From Rhodococcus_G sp042754225 (GTDB lineage: Bacteria > Actinomycetota > Actinomycetes > Mycobacteriales > Mycobacteriaceae): DNA of 15,602 bases. Position numbers and translations under genes: made by a program. The notes below the pieces were generated by a model. It saw only the letters and a list, made by a program, of their open reading frames with translations. It was not told the origin of the DNA and made no database searches. The stretch spans positions 1 to 15,602 of the forward strand of contig NZ_JBHZAH010000116.1 in NCBI RefSeq assembly GCF_042754225.1, written 5' to 3'. This document shows, piece by piece, positions 1 to 6,488 of the stretch. How positions within the stretch are numbered: the stretch's first letter is position 1; each line of letters begins with the position of its first letter.

Positions 1-35
1 CGCGGGGCTGTGTTCGGACGGGGCGGGGGGGGTCG

Positions 36-61
36 TCGGGGCGGCGCGGGGCGCCCCCCGA
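36..61 (-). terminator. GC-rich hairpin after the SnoaL-like gene
   Basis: An imperfect inverted repeat lies just downstream of the stop codon at 72-74 on the minus strand. The arm TCGGGGCG at 36-43 faces CGCCCCCCGA at 52-61. No T-tract follows, which is common for actinobacterial terminators. It would end the three-gene minus-strand operon that begins at 2792. The surrounding sequence is G-rich throughout, so chance pairing is possible. Confidence 0.4.
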
Positions 62-71
62 CCGGGTCGGA

Positions 72-554
72 TCAGTGCTCGGGCATCTCGGAGGAATGGT
101 GGTTCACGATGAGCCACTGGTCGTCTTGCTTCTGGTACACGAAGGTGTACCGGGCGTCGACGGTCTCCGTGCCACCGTCGTTGTGCAGCGTGAAGCGGTA
201 CGTCCCGGTGTCGATCGCGTTGTCGGCGTCGAGGATGTCGATGACGGACTGCTCGATCACGGCGCTGGGCTTGCTGGGCAGGAAGCCTGTGAAGTAGTCG
301 ACGATGCCGGCGTGATCGGTACGCACGACGTTGCTGACCGTCGGGATGAGCACCGCGTCGGGCGCGTAGAGCGCGGCGACCGTCTCGGGGTTCCCGGTGG
401 CCAGGGCGTCGTTCCACTCGGTGAACAGGGCCGCGATCTCGTCGGTGGTGGGCAGGTTCAGGTCCTCGTCCGCCGGGTCCGAGCAGGCCGCGGTCCCGGA
501 GAGGGCGAGCGCGGCGAGTGTGGCGGCAGTGAATCGTGTTGCGGCTGTGTTCAT
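72..554 (-). CDS. Exported SnoaL/CaMKII-AD-fold (SgcJ/EcaC-like) protein, probable lipoprotein
   Basis: This 160-aa protein starts with a signal sequence: a hydrophobic stretch at residues 7-19 ends at Cys24 in the context SGTAAC. That resembles a lipobox, although Thr at -3 is atypical, so it may be a lipoprotein or simply exported. Residues ~38-160 have the cone-shaped NTF2/SnoaL-like pattern of the SgcJ/EcaC and CaMKII-association-domain families. These open with a helix (IAALFTEWNDAL), continue with LYAPDAVLIPT, and end in a strand finishing VNHHSSEMPE, close to the HHSSxMPE ending typical of the CaMKII-AD group. Family members are small ligand-binding or isomerase-like folds, so no reaction can be assigned. 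The ATG at 554 lies one base after the stop of the upstream 553-aa exported protein, so the two are probably translationally coupled. Both products are exported, which suggests a shared envelope role; this is inference. Confidence 0.88.
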   Translation of the reverse strand: MNTAATRFTAATLAALALSGTAACSDPADEDLNLPTTDEIAALFTEWNDALATGNPETVAALYAPDAVLIPTVSNVVRTDHAGIVDYFTGFLPSKPSAVIEQSVIDILDADNAIDTGTYRFTLHNDGGTETVDARYTFVYQKQDDQWLIVNHHSSEMPEH

Positions 555-555
555 G

Positions 556-2217
556 TCAACGCACCACCAGGTCGTGGTCGGTGGCGCTGAGCGTGATCGC
601 CGCGATGTGCTTGCCGCGCATCCAGTCCCGCACGAACGCGTCCAGCGCTGGAGTCGATCCCCTGGCCGCGTACGCCTCGGAGGGGATCTCGATCGCGCCG
701 ACGAGGTGACGCGGGTCGGCGTCGAGGCCCGGCCCGCGTGCTGTCATCCGCAGCCCGTCGGCGGTGTGCAGCACCACCGGAATGTCCGTGCCGTCCGGCG
801 CGGTCACGGTCGCCGTCCGGCTGGTGGCGGCCGGGTCGAAGTGGTCCACGCGCAGCCGGTAGCCGGACGGGTGTGCCTGCTGGCCGATCGCGTCCAGCAG
901 TCTCGGGTCCACCACCGTGTACGGGAATCCGATGTCGATCAGCGTCTGCCCGTCGATGGCGCCGTCGCGGGCGGGCAGGGTCGTGGACAGGTGCCAGGGG
1001 GCCGGCGGGGCCAGGGTGTCGGCCGAGCGGTCCGTCGGCGCGTTCTCGACCGGGGTGCCCAGTCTGGCCGCGCCGGTTGGTGTGAACTCCCACGCGCCAC
1101 CTTCGAGATCCTTGTGCCAGAAACCGGATTCACCGTCGCGGCGGCCCTCCACCCGCAACTCGCGCCGATTCGGTCCGGGGCCGAGGGAGTGCACGCTGAT
1201 CGCCGAGGTGATCTCGCCGGGGACCTTGGGCTGGTGCACCCAGTCCGGCGCGGGCAGCTGGATCGCCGCGGTGCTGCGGTCGAGGGTCTCGACGACGAGG
1301 TTGGGCGCGGTCGGCTTGCCGGACTGGTCGTCCCAGCTGTAGCGGAAGAAGATCGAGTCCGATCCGGACGAGTCGAAATCGAAGGTGCGGGTGTACATGT
1401 CGCCGTACCTGTTCATCACGAAGGTGGTCGATCCGGCCGCGGACAGCGACTCGGCCCGGAACCGCCCGCCGAGCGGCCCGCCGATCTCGTAGCTGTCGTC
1501 GTTGGGTAGCCACGGGTCCGCGTAGGTGATGCGGCTGCCGTCCCCGGTCAGCGCGGGCAGCATCGTCATCTTGCCGAAGCCGACGAAGTGGATCCGTCCC
1601 GCGATGTCGGTGTACGTCTGGTTGTCCCACGGCGACGAGACGCTCAGTGCCCAGCCGTTCGGCCGTTCCCCGGGCAGTTGCCGGCCCGGCCCGGCCCACA
1701 ACGGGGCGCCCCACGCGGAGGTCCAGTTCCACAGCAACGGGAACTGGGATGCGTTGTCCATCGTGTACATCCAGCCGCTGTCGTCGATCGCGACCAGCTC
1801 GTCGTCGTCGAGCGAGATCCCCACCAGCCGGCCGCGCATGCACTCGGGCATCGGCACGTACCGCCAGGGCTCTGCCGTGCCTGCGACCTCCCGCGGCCGG
1901 GCGAGCAGGTCGTGGCCGACGAGTGCGAAGTCCCAGAACCGGTTGAACTGGGTGGTCGGCGTGCGAACCTCGACGGACGACGGGGCGGCCGCGCCGGTGA
2001 ACACCGGCAGATTCGTCAGCCCGGCGCGGCCTCCGCCGGACGGCGCACCCGGCGGCAGTTGAGCGGTCCCGAACGGCACACAGCCGGCGGGTCCGGGCGC
2101 GGGTGCTGCCGCGGCGGCGAGGGGCGCCGGCCACAGCATGCTCGCGAAGATGACGGTGCCGACGCGCAGCAGCCGCGATGGACGCCGGTGCGAAACTCCA
2201 CGGTGGGTGTCGTTCAC
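556..2217 (-). CDS. Large exported protein of unknown function
   Basis: I do not recognise this 553-aa protein. The N-terminus is a clear Sec signal: a basic stretch at residues 5-18 (RPSRLLR), a hydrophobic core at ~19-35, and an Ala-rich cleavage region near residues 34-40. The mature protein is rich in Trp, Asp, Gly and Tyr, with recurring short strand-like segments (for example ELVAIDDSGWMYTM and TFVMNRYGDMYTRTF). This suggests an all-beta, possibly propeller-like, extracellular fold, but no repeat family is clear by eye. Cys46 near the mature N-terminus and a Cys in MPECMRG could form a disulfide. The start chosen is GTG at 2217, because it overlaps the TGA of the upstream phosphatase as GTGA and places the signal peptide at the N-terminus. 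The frame stays open upstream to 2652, but that part is antisense-like sequence inside the phosphatase gene. The stop is one base from the next ATG, so this is the middle gene of a coupled operon. Confidence 0.85.
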   Translation of the reverse strand: MNDTHRGVSHRRPSRLLRVGTVIFASMLWPAPLAAAAAPAPGPAGCVPFGTAQLPPGAPSGGGRAGLTNLPVFTGAAAPSSVEVRTPTTQFNRFWDFALVGHDLLARPREVAGTAEPWRYVPMPECMRGRLVGISLDDDELVAIDDSGWMYTMDNASQFPLLWNWTSAWGAPLWAGPGRQLPGERPNGWALSVSSPWDNQTYTDIAGRIHFVGFGKMTMLPALTGDGSRITYADPWLPNDDSYEIGGPLGGRFRAESLSAAGSTTFVMNRYGDMYTRTFDFDSSGSDSIFFRYSWDDQSGKPTAPNLVVETLDRSTAAIQLPAPDWVHQPKVPGEITSAISVHSLGPGPNRRELRVEGRRDGESGFWHKDLEGGAWEFTPTGAARLGTPVENAPTDRSADTLAPPAPWHLSTTLPARDGAIDGQTLIDIGFPYTVVDPRLLDAIGQQAHPSGYRLRVDHFDPAATSRTATVTAPDGTDIPVVLHTADGLRMTARGPGLDADPRHLVGAIEIPSEAYAARGSTPALDAFVRDWMRGKHIAAITLSATDHDLVVR

Positions 2218-2792
2218 CTCCCGAGTGTCGCACGATCGGACACGTCGAACCCGTTGATGGTGAGGACCGTCCATCCGTGTTCGTCGTGGCGCAGCGAGCT
2301 GATCGACGCGTTCGGGATGCGCGGTGTCCGCCGGGAGTGGACGGTGCCGAGGACCGATCGGATCAGCCCACCGTGCGTGACCGCGAGGATCGAGGCGCCG
2401 CGATGGCGTGCGGCGAGGTCGTCGAGAATCCGGAGCCCGCGCTCGGCGACGTCGGCGTGGGGCTCCATGCCGGGATACTCCCCGTACGGCCACCGGTCGT
2501 AGATCTCGTAGTCGGTCGCGCCTTCGGCCTCCCCGAAGTGCCGCTCGGACAGTTCCGGGTAGGTCGCGGACCGCTCCAGCCCGAGGTGGGCACCGATGAT
2601 CTCGGCGGTCTCGCCGGCTCGCGAGAGCGGCGAGCTGACGAGGACGTCCCAACGTCGGTCTCCGAGTCGGCGGGCGGCGGCCAGAGCCTGCGCGCGCCCA
2701 GTGTCGTTGAGGGGGATGTCCGAGGAACCCTGCAGCCGACGCTCGGCGTTCCAGTCGGTCTCACCGTGTCGGACCAGCGCCACGTAGGTCAT
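2214..2792 (-). CDS. Histidine phosphatase family protein (phosphoglycerate-mutase-like)
   Basis: This 192-aa protein belongs to the histidine phosphatase superfamily. The signature VRHGETDWN places the catalytic His at residue 9, in R8-H9-G10-E11. Arg58 in SSPLSRAGETA and the second catalytic His140 in VTHGGLIRS complete the phosphate pocket. Glu83 in ELSERHFGEAEG is the likely proton donor. Length and motif spacing fit the cofactor-dependent PGM-like branch, which includes broad phosphatases, GpgP and alpha-ribazole phosphatases. The substrate cannot be told from sequence. No signal peptide is present, so it acts in the cytoplasm, unlike its two exported operon partners. The stop overlaps the next gene's GTG by four bases (GTGA). 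A -10-like TAACGT at 2802-2807 on the minus strand lies so close to the ATG that a very short leader is likely. Confidence 0.93.
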   Translation of the reverse strand: MTYVALVRHGETDWNAERRLQGSSDIPLNDTGRAQALAAARRLGDRRWDVLVSSPLSRAGETAEIIGAHLGLERSATYPELSERHFGEAEGATDYEIYDRWPYGEYPGMEPHADVAERGLRILDDLAARHRGASILAVTHGGLIRSVLGTVHSRRTPRIPNASISSLRHDEHGWTVLTINGFDVSDRATLGR

Positions 2793-3049
2793 AGCTTCCG
2801 GACGTTAGCACCGGTGGGCCCGGTGGGTTGTCGCAGACCGCTCCGAGTGCGAGCCCGACGCTCTTGTCGCGCCCACGGTCGCCGCGCCACTGCTCGAACA
2901 CGAGCCCCGCCCGAGAAGCACCTCGGCCGGGCTCGTGCTCGGGGCGATGCCATGACGGCGGCCGACACGTCCGGGATGCGGTGACGCTGTGGGTGGGCGC
3001 ATCCCGGAGCCCGCGTTCCCCCCGACCCTCGGTCGCATCCGGTGCCGGA
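2793..3049. other. Intergenic region with no gene
   Basis: These 257 bases separate the SDR gene from the phosphatase operon, both read on the minus strand. I see only the hairpin at 2900-2936 and a possible -10 (TAACGT, minus) at 2802-2807. Open frames crossing the region have the Arg/Pro-rich composition of shadow frames. Confidence 0.6.
2900..2936 (-). terminator. Strong hairpin terminator downstream of the SDR gene
   Basis: The left arm at 2900-2915 (ACGAGCCCCGCCCGAG) pairs with 2922-2936 (CTCGGCCGGGCTCGT) around the loop AAGCAC, with one bulged base. The pairing can be extended outward by several bases with one mismatch. It sits about 115 bases past the SDR stop codon on the minus strand and before the phosphatase operon promoter. 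No T-tract is present. Confidence 0.55.
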
Positions 3050-3856
3050 TTACATGTCGATCTGCCAGACCTTCGGCCAGTCCTTGCCGCGGAAGGCGGC
3101 GTCCGTGCCGCCGTCGACGAAGACGACCGAGCCGACGAAGTACGTCGACTCGGGTCCCAGCAGGTACGACACCGCCGAGGCGATTTCCTCCGGCCGGCCG
3201 CCGCGACCGGCCGGGATGGTGGCCAAGAACTGCTCCATGGCCTCGCCGGTCAGTGGATCCTTCCGGCCTTCCCGCGTCATCGGGGTGTCGATGAGGCCAG
3301 GCGCAATCGCGTTGAGCCGGATACCTTGCGCGATGTACTCAGCGGACTTGGTGCGGGCGTAGTACGCGAGCGCCGCTTTTGTCGCCGGGTACGCGTGAAT
3401 CGTCGCGAGGTCGCCGAGAGAATCGGCCACTGTGTTTGCGCCCTCCTCGTCACCGGCCAGACATGCTTCGGCGAGTTCTGTAGGCCAGTTCGGCTGGCTG
3501 GTAGTCGAATTCGAGCTGATCAACACGACTGAGGGGCTCTCGCCGTTGGCGAGCAGCGGCCGCAGTGCCTCGAGCAACTCGATCGCGCCGAAGTAGTTGA
3601 CCGCGATGAGCGGCCGCGCCTGCCTGCCTGTGGCGGCGGCCAGGCCTGCGAACGGAGCGAAGCCGTCGATCTTCCCTCCAGCCATCTCGGTGACTGCCGT
3701 GATCGCCTCGGCGCGCCCCCGGGGTGTGCTCAGGTCCACGTTCACGTCGGTGTCGTGCAGGTCCACGCCGATGACTCGGTGGCCTTCTCTTTCCAGTCGG
3801 GCCTTGGTGGCCGCGCCGAGCCCGGATGCGGCGCCGGTGATGACGTAGGTCTTCAT
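3050..3856 (-). CDS. SDR-family dehydrogenase, 3-alpha-hydroxysteroid/coniferyl-alcohol dehydrogenase type
   Basis: This 268-aa short-chain dehydrogenase/reductase carries the nucleotide-binding motif TGAASGLG at residues 7-14. Asp32, after strand 2 (VIGVDLHD), suggests a preference for NAD. The catalytic elements are Ser114/Ser115 in VLISSN and the YPATK motif with Tyr156 and Lys160. The C-terminal GSVVFVDGGTDA is the usual SDR end. The compact first half, in which DLSTPRGRAEAI follows directly on strand 2, matches Comamonas 3-alpha-hydroxysteroid dehydrogenase/carbonyl reductase as I remember it, and the group often named coniferyl-alcohol dehydrogenase. The substrate is therefore an alcohol or carbonyl on an aromatic, steroid or terpenoid skeleton and is not defined further. 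GAAAGGAAACCC is a good ribosome binding site before the ATG at 3856. The ATG overlaps the stop of the EthD-domain gene (ATGA), so the two form an operon under the promoter near 5.05 kb. Confidence 0.92.
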   Translation of the reverse strand: MKTYVITGAASGLGAATKARLEREGHRVIGVDLHDTDVNVDLSTPRGRAEAITAVTEMAGGKIDGFAPFAGLAAATGRQARPLIAVNYFGAIELLEALRPLLANGESPSVVLISSNSTTSQPNWPTELAEACLAGDEEGANTVADSLGDLATIHAYPATKAALAYYARTKSAEYIAQGIRLNAIAPGLIDTPMTREGRKDPLTGEAMEQFLATIPAGRGGRPEEIASAVSYLLGPESTYFVGSVVFVDGGTDAAFRGKDWPKVWQIDM

Positions 3857-4635
3857 GGGTTTCCTTTCAACATTGCCGGGCTGTTCCTGACTGGGGTGAG
3901 GAATCGGCCCGACATCGGTGGGTCGGTGGGAAGGGGCAGTCGCCCGCCGGTGGTCCCGGGCGAGAGTCGGTTTCTTCGCGACGTCGGCAAATCGAATGCG
4001 TACCGGCTCGTCGGGATCACATCCACGTTGGCGCCGGCTCCGAAGACAGCGAAACTCTGGATCATGCGTGCGGCACGCTGCTCGAGACCGTCACGCGAAT
4101 CGCCACAGAGTGCAGGCGCACCCGTCAGCGCGGCCGTCGGGGGCAATTCCTCGACGATCGCACCGACTCGGCACCCTTCGACCAACGGTCCGACAACGGT
4201 GTTCTGCGCATAACCGAAGGTGGCGTGGTTCTTCATCCCAATGCCCGTGCAGTGGTCCTCCCAGCGACGGAACCACTCCAGGCGATGCATCCCCTCGGGA
4301 ATCCGCAACAGCGCAATGTTCGAGAGTGCATCCACACGAACGCCGCTGCCCGTTGCCGGCGGTGGCAGCGGACCGCCCTCCTGAACCAGCCATCCGGCAA
4401 GGTTGTCGCCTACTGATGAGATCAATTCAGTGACAGCCGTGGCGCTCTCGCGTGTCCATACGCTGACGACCGCGCCGAGCGGGCGGTCGTACGTCGCCAG
4501 GCGCGGGAGGGCCTGCGAAACGTCGGTGTTCACTTGCAGGCCGGTCGCGCCCACAGCGGCCAGCCGTTGGTGGAGATCCTTGCTCAGCAGCGAATCGGCC
4601 AGGCGTGATCCCCACACGACGTACATCAACTTCAT
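3853..4635 (-). CDS. EthD-domain protein with an unusual C-terminal tail
   Basis: The 260-aa product starts MKLMYVVWG, resembling actinobacterial EthD-domain proteins with two ferredoxin-like (dimeric alpha/beta barrel) halves. The first half covers residues ~1-85. The second covers ~105-210 and includes NIALLRIPEGMHRLEWFRRWEDH, HATFGYAQNTVV and VDVIPTSRY. Members are small cofactor-free proteins found beside monooxygenases and dehydrogenases; their reaction is mostly unknown. The start is taken at ATG 4635 because the frame's upstream GTG at 4677 adds 14 residues unlike the family. After about residue 216 the protein continues with a Pro/Arg/Thr-rich, low-complexity tail of ~44 residues (DNA 3853-3987). 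From memory, homologues end near the PTSRY segment. The tail runs into the ATG of the SDR gene, so the ATGA overlap may be secondary. A lost stop codon or frameshift would explain it. Confidence 0.8.
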   Translation of the reverse strand: MKLMYVVWGSRLADSLLSKDLHQRLAAVGATGLQVNTDVSQALPRLATYDRPLGAVVSVWTRESATAVTELISSVGDNLAGWLVQEGGPLPPPATGSGVRVDALSNIALLRIPEGMHRLEWFRRWEDHCTGIGMKNHATFGYAQNTVVGPLVEGCRVGAIVEELPPTAALTGAPALCGDSRDGLEQRAARMIQSFAVFGAGANVDVIPTSRYAFDLPTSRRNRLSPGTTGGRLPLPTDPPMSGRFLTPVRNSPAMLKGNP

Positions 4636-4814
4636 TCGTGATCCGTTCTGCCAGGCCGAATCTGGATGCCGATTCACAAGCCCGCGTCATCGAGGCGGGT
4701 GGCCCCTCGGCGCCGGGCCCGGAGGCTCGGGAACGTGTGGGAGCGCCTTTCGGCTCGGGTGGGTGACCGCGCCGTCCACGCGCGAGATCGGGCAATGGAC
4801 GCGCAGCGCGTGCG

Positions 4815-5021
4815 TCATCTCAACGGCTTTGGCGGGGGCTGTGCGTCCAGATGTTCATCGTTCGGACCGCGGACAGCCCTCGTGCAGGTCAAACGGTTGT
4901 GCGGAGGGGTACGAACGTGTCGCCGGCAGTGCCGCGATCGCACCGCCCCGAAGCATCGATGACAAACCGCGTGTGGGATTCGGTGTGATTCCGCCCGCGG
5001 ATCGTAGGCGTGAGTGAGCAT
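4815..5021 (-). CDS. Doubtful 68-codon ORF just downstream of a strong promoter
   Basis: This ORF is not recognised. It is listed because its ATG at 5021 has an excellent ribosome binding site (AAGGGG, four bases upstream) and lies ~25 bases after the predicted start point of the promoter at 5051-5079. The product is rich in His, Arg, Pro and Cys (for example HAVCHRCFG and RSRHCRRH). It could be a metal-binding peptide, but the composition is equally typical of a random frame in GC-rich DNA. About 180 bases separate its stop from the EthD start. It could be a leader ORF, or the front of a gene whose remainder was deleted. Confidence 0.25.
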   Translation of the reverse strand: MLTHAYDPRAESHRIPHAVCHRCFGAVRSRHCRRHVRTPPHNRLTCTRAVRGPNDEHLDAQPPPKPLR

Positions 5022-5037
5022 GTGACCCCTTGTCGAG

Positions 5038-5057
5038 TTAGCGTCCTGGGACGCTAA
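5038..5057. promoter_or_regulatory. Perfect palindromic operator
   Basis: Two 9-base arms, TTAGCGTCC at 5038-5046 and GGACGCTAA at 5049-5057, are exact reverse complements around a TG centre. The site covers the -10 hexamer of the minus-strand promoter (TAGCGT, 5051-5056), the usual position for a repressor. A dimeric MarR or TetR protein would fit. The MarR gene upstream on the same strand is the nearest candidate. No second copy was noticed in the window. Confidence 0.7.
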
Positions 5058-5079
5058 CAGGGGCGACACTTCGGGTCAA
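5051..5079 (-). promoter_or_regulatory. Sigma-A-like promoter for the EthD-SDR unit
   Basis: On the minus strand a -35 TTGACC (5074-5079) and a -10 TAGCGT (5051-5056) are exactly 17 bases apart. Transcription would start near 5044 and run toward the EthD and SDR genes. The -10 is embedded in the 20-base palindrome at 5038-5057, so repression by occlusion is expected. Confidence 0.65.
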
Positions 5080-5302
5080 CAGTCGGCGCAACTGGGATCC
5101 GACAGGCGTGGTCGTCAGGCAGTCGGCCGCCCGCGCCGGACGTCAGGGCTGGGTCGTACCGCAATCTCGCAGGCTTGCCTTCGTTGGGAAATCTCGCGGA
5201 CCTTCTGACGATCCCGCTCGGCCGCGACGCAGAGGGCACCGGAACTGCCAACCCGGTCGGGTGTTTCTCGGGTCTGGCGCGACCCCGGTGAGAGGGCCGC
5301 GA

Positions 5303-5938
5303 TCAACGATCTCCACGCGCCGGCGGGGGGCCCGGTTCGAATGACGGATCCACCAAGGCCAGTAACGTCCAGGCGGCGTCGGCCAGGGCAGCCACCTGGT
5401 CAGAGGGCAGGTGAGCAAGCCGTCGTTGCCAGTAGTCGGTCGATGTGACCAAGTGCTTGCGGGCAAGTTGTTCACCGGCGTCGGTGAGCTTGACGCGTTT
5501 GCTGCGGCCGTCGGCGGGGTCGGGTTCGCTCAGCACGAAGCCGCCGCGCTCGAGGCGACGCAAGGTCTTCGACATCCCACTGGTGGTCTGCACGACCAGT
5601 GTGCTGAGATCTTTCGGGCTCAGTGCATGCGGTGGCTCGGTGAACAGCAACGCCACCAGCACCCATCGTTCCGACATCTCCAGTCCGTCACCGGCGAGCA
5701 GGGTCCGGGCCGGAGCCTCGACCATCCGCCCGATCTGCAACAGAGTCAAATGCAGTACGGCGACTTCGGGATTGGCGTCCCCGAGGTAGGTCGCGACGCG
5801 GGTGCGCAGATCGAACGGAGGCTGCGGCCGTGTGGTCACCCCGTCCGGCTCGGGCTCGCGTCGATCGTCCGCGGCCCCGTCGTGAGCCGATACCGAACTC
5901 AATGCCAACCCCACCTTCGTTGGATCCGTGCTCGTCAA
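5303..5938 (-). CDS. MarR-family transcriptional regulator
   Basis: This 211-aa protein is a winged helix-turn-helix regulator of the MarR family. Residues ~55-85 form the first dimerisation helix. The segment ALSPKDLSTLVVQTTSGMSKTLRRLERGGFV (residues ~105-135) is the HTH, with the recognition helix in the second half. EPDPADGRSKRVKLTDAG at ~138-155 is the wing, with the conserved DxRxxxxxLT pattern. The C-terminal helix from ~165 completes the dimer interface. The start is uncertain. The longest frame begins at a TTG at 5938, but the first ~40 residues are low-complexity and later GTG or TTG codons could be used, for example V9 or V34. MarR proteins usually respond to phenolic or aromatic acids and repress nearby genes. 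The palindromic promoter ~220 bases downstream of its stop is the obvious target, but this is inference. Confidence 0.88.
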   Translation of the reverse strand: MTSTDPTKVGLALSSVSAHDGAADDRREPEPDGVTTRPQPPFDLRTRVATYLGDANPEVAVLHLTLLQIGRMVEAPARTLLAGDGLEMSERWVLVALLFTEPPHALSPKDLSTLVVQTTSGMSKTLRRLERGGFVLSEPDPADGRSKRVKLTDAGEQLARKHLVTSTDYWQRRLAHLPSDQVAALADAAWTLLALVDPSFEPGPPPARGDR

Positions 5939-6437
5939 GCCCTGCCTGTCGGGTCCAATTGAGAATACCGAACCGTCGCCCGCGGGCGGCCGCCACGAAC
6001 GCAGGGCCAGGGCAACGTGGCCGCCGCCACGGACTCGGAGGCTGACCCGGTCTTACAGTGCCGCCACGTGCGTCGACGTCGGGACGCTGCGTGGCTCAAC
6101 GCTGCGCCGTGTCGGTACGCCTGACGCGAGGTCGGTTGTGGGTTGTCGAAAAAGGGTTGTGCTACTGATGATTCGAGGGACCGTGCCCAACTGGGGAATG
6201 CGTTGTGGTGCCGATGCTCCTGGGTTGTTCGCCAGGGTTGTTCAACGACCGCGGTGCGTCGTTCATCGGTGCGATACGCCCACTGTCAGGGGTGTCCGTG
6301 CAGTGGACTCGGGGGCTGGCTCGTGGTGCGCCGCGACCCCGCCGTGAATCCGAGAGATCGACGGTGAGGAACTGGCCCGCCGCTTCGGATTCGGGGTTCG
6401 GTGGACGGGGGCGAGCGGGCGTGCAACCGTGGGTGGC
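5939..6437. other. Gene-free divergent region with repeated GGTTGT motifs
   Basis: About 500 bases separate the MarR gene from the beta-oxidation genes. Frames here have no recognisable family features. A TATTCT -10-like hexamer (minus, 5962-5967) could serve the MarR gene. GGTTGT occurs at 6134, 6141, 6155, 6223 and 6236 on the plus strand, including two 9-base direct repeats GGGTTGTTC at 6222-6230 and 6235-6243. I could not pick a confident plus-strand promoter for the downstream operon. Confidence 0.5.
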
Positions 6438-6488
6438 ATGACTGAGTCAACGGTTGTCGTCGAGGCGGACGGTCGGGCCGCGACATGA
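6438..6488 (+). pseudogene. 16-codon ORF resembling an enoyl-CoA hydratase N-terminus
   Basis: The ORF reads MTESTVVVEADGRAAT and then stops. Actinobacterial enoyl-CoA hydratases very often begin in this way (MTESTVxVExDGxVAT, followed by ITLNRP). Here the frame ends at TGA, which overlaps the ATG of the 3-hydroxyacyl-CoA dehydrogenase as ATGA. Enoyl-CoA hydratase is the missing step between the two genes downstream. The piece could be a deletion scar or a coupling leader peptide. Only 16 residues support the match, so it could be chance. Confidence 0.35.

Larger units (their letters stand above)
4636..5302. other. Long control region between MarR and EthD genes
   Basis: These ~670 bases carry no convincing gene apart from the doubtful 68-codon ORF. 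The one clear signal is the promoter and palindrome at 5038-5079. The sequence looks less GC-biased than its flanks, and all three frames on each strand lack family motifs. The ~400-base distance from the promoter to the EthD start is long for a simple leader. Confidence 0.5.

Noticed and set aside
5928..6347. A 139-codon plus-strand ORF in the MarR-upstream region
   Set aside because: It has no ribosome binding site or recognisable domain, and its Arg/Cys-rich composition fits non-coding DNA.
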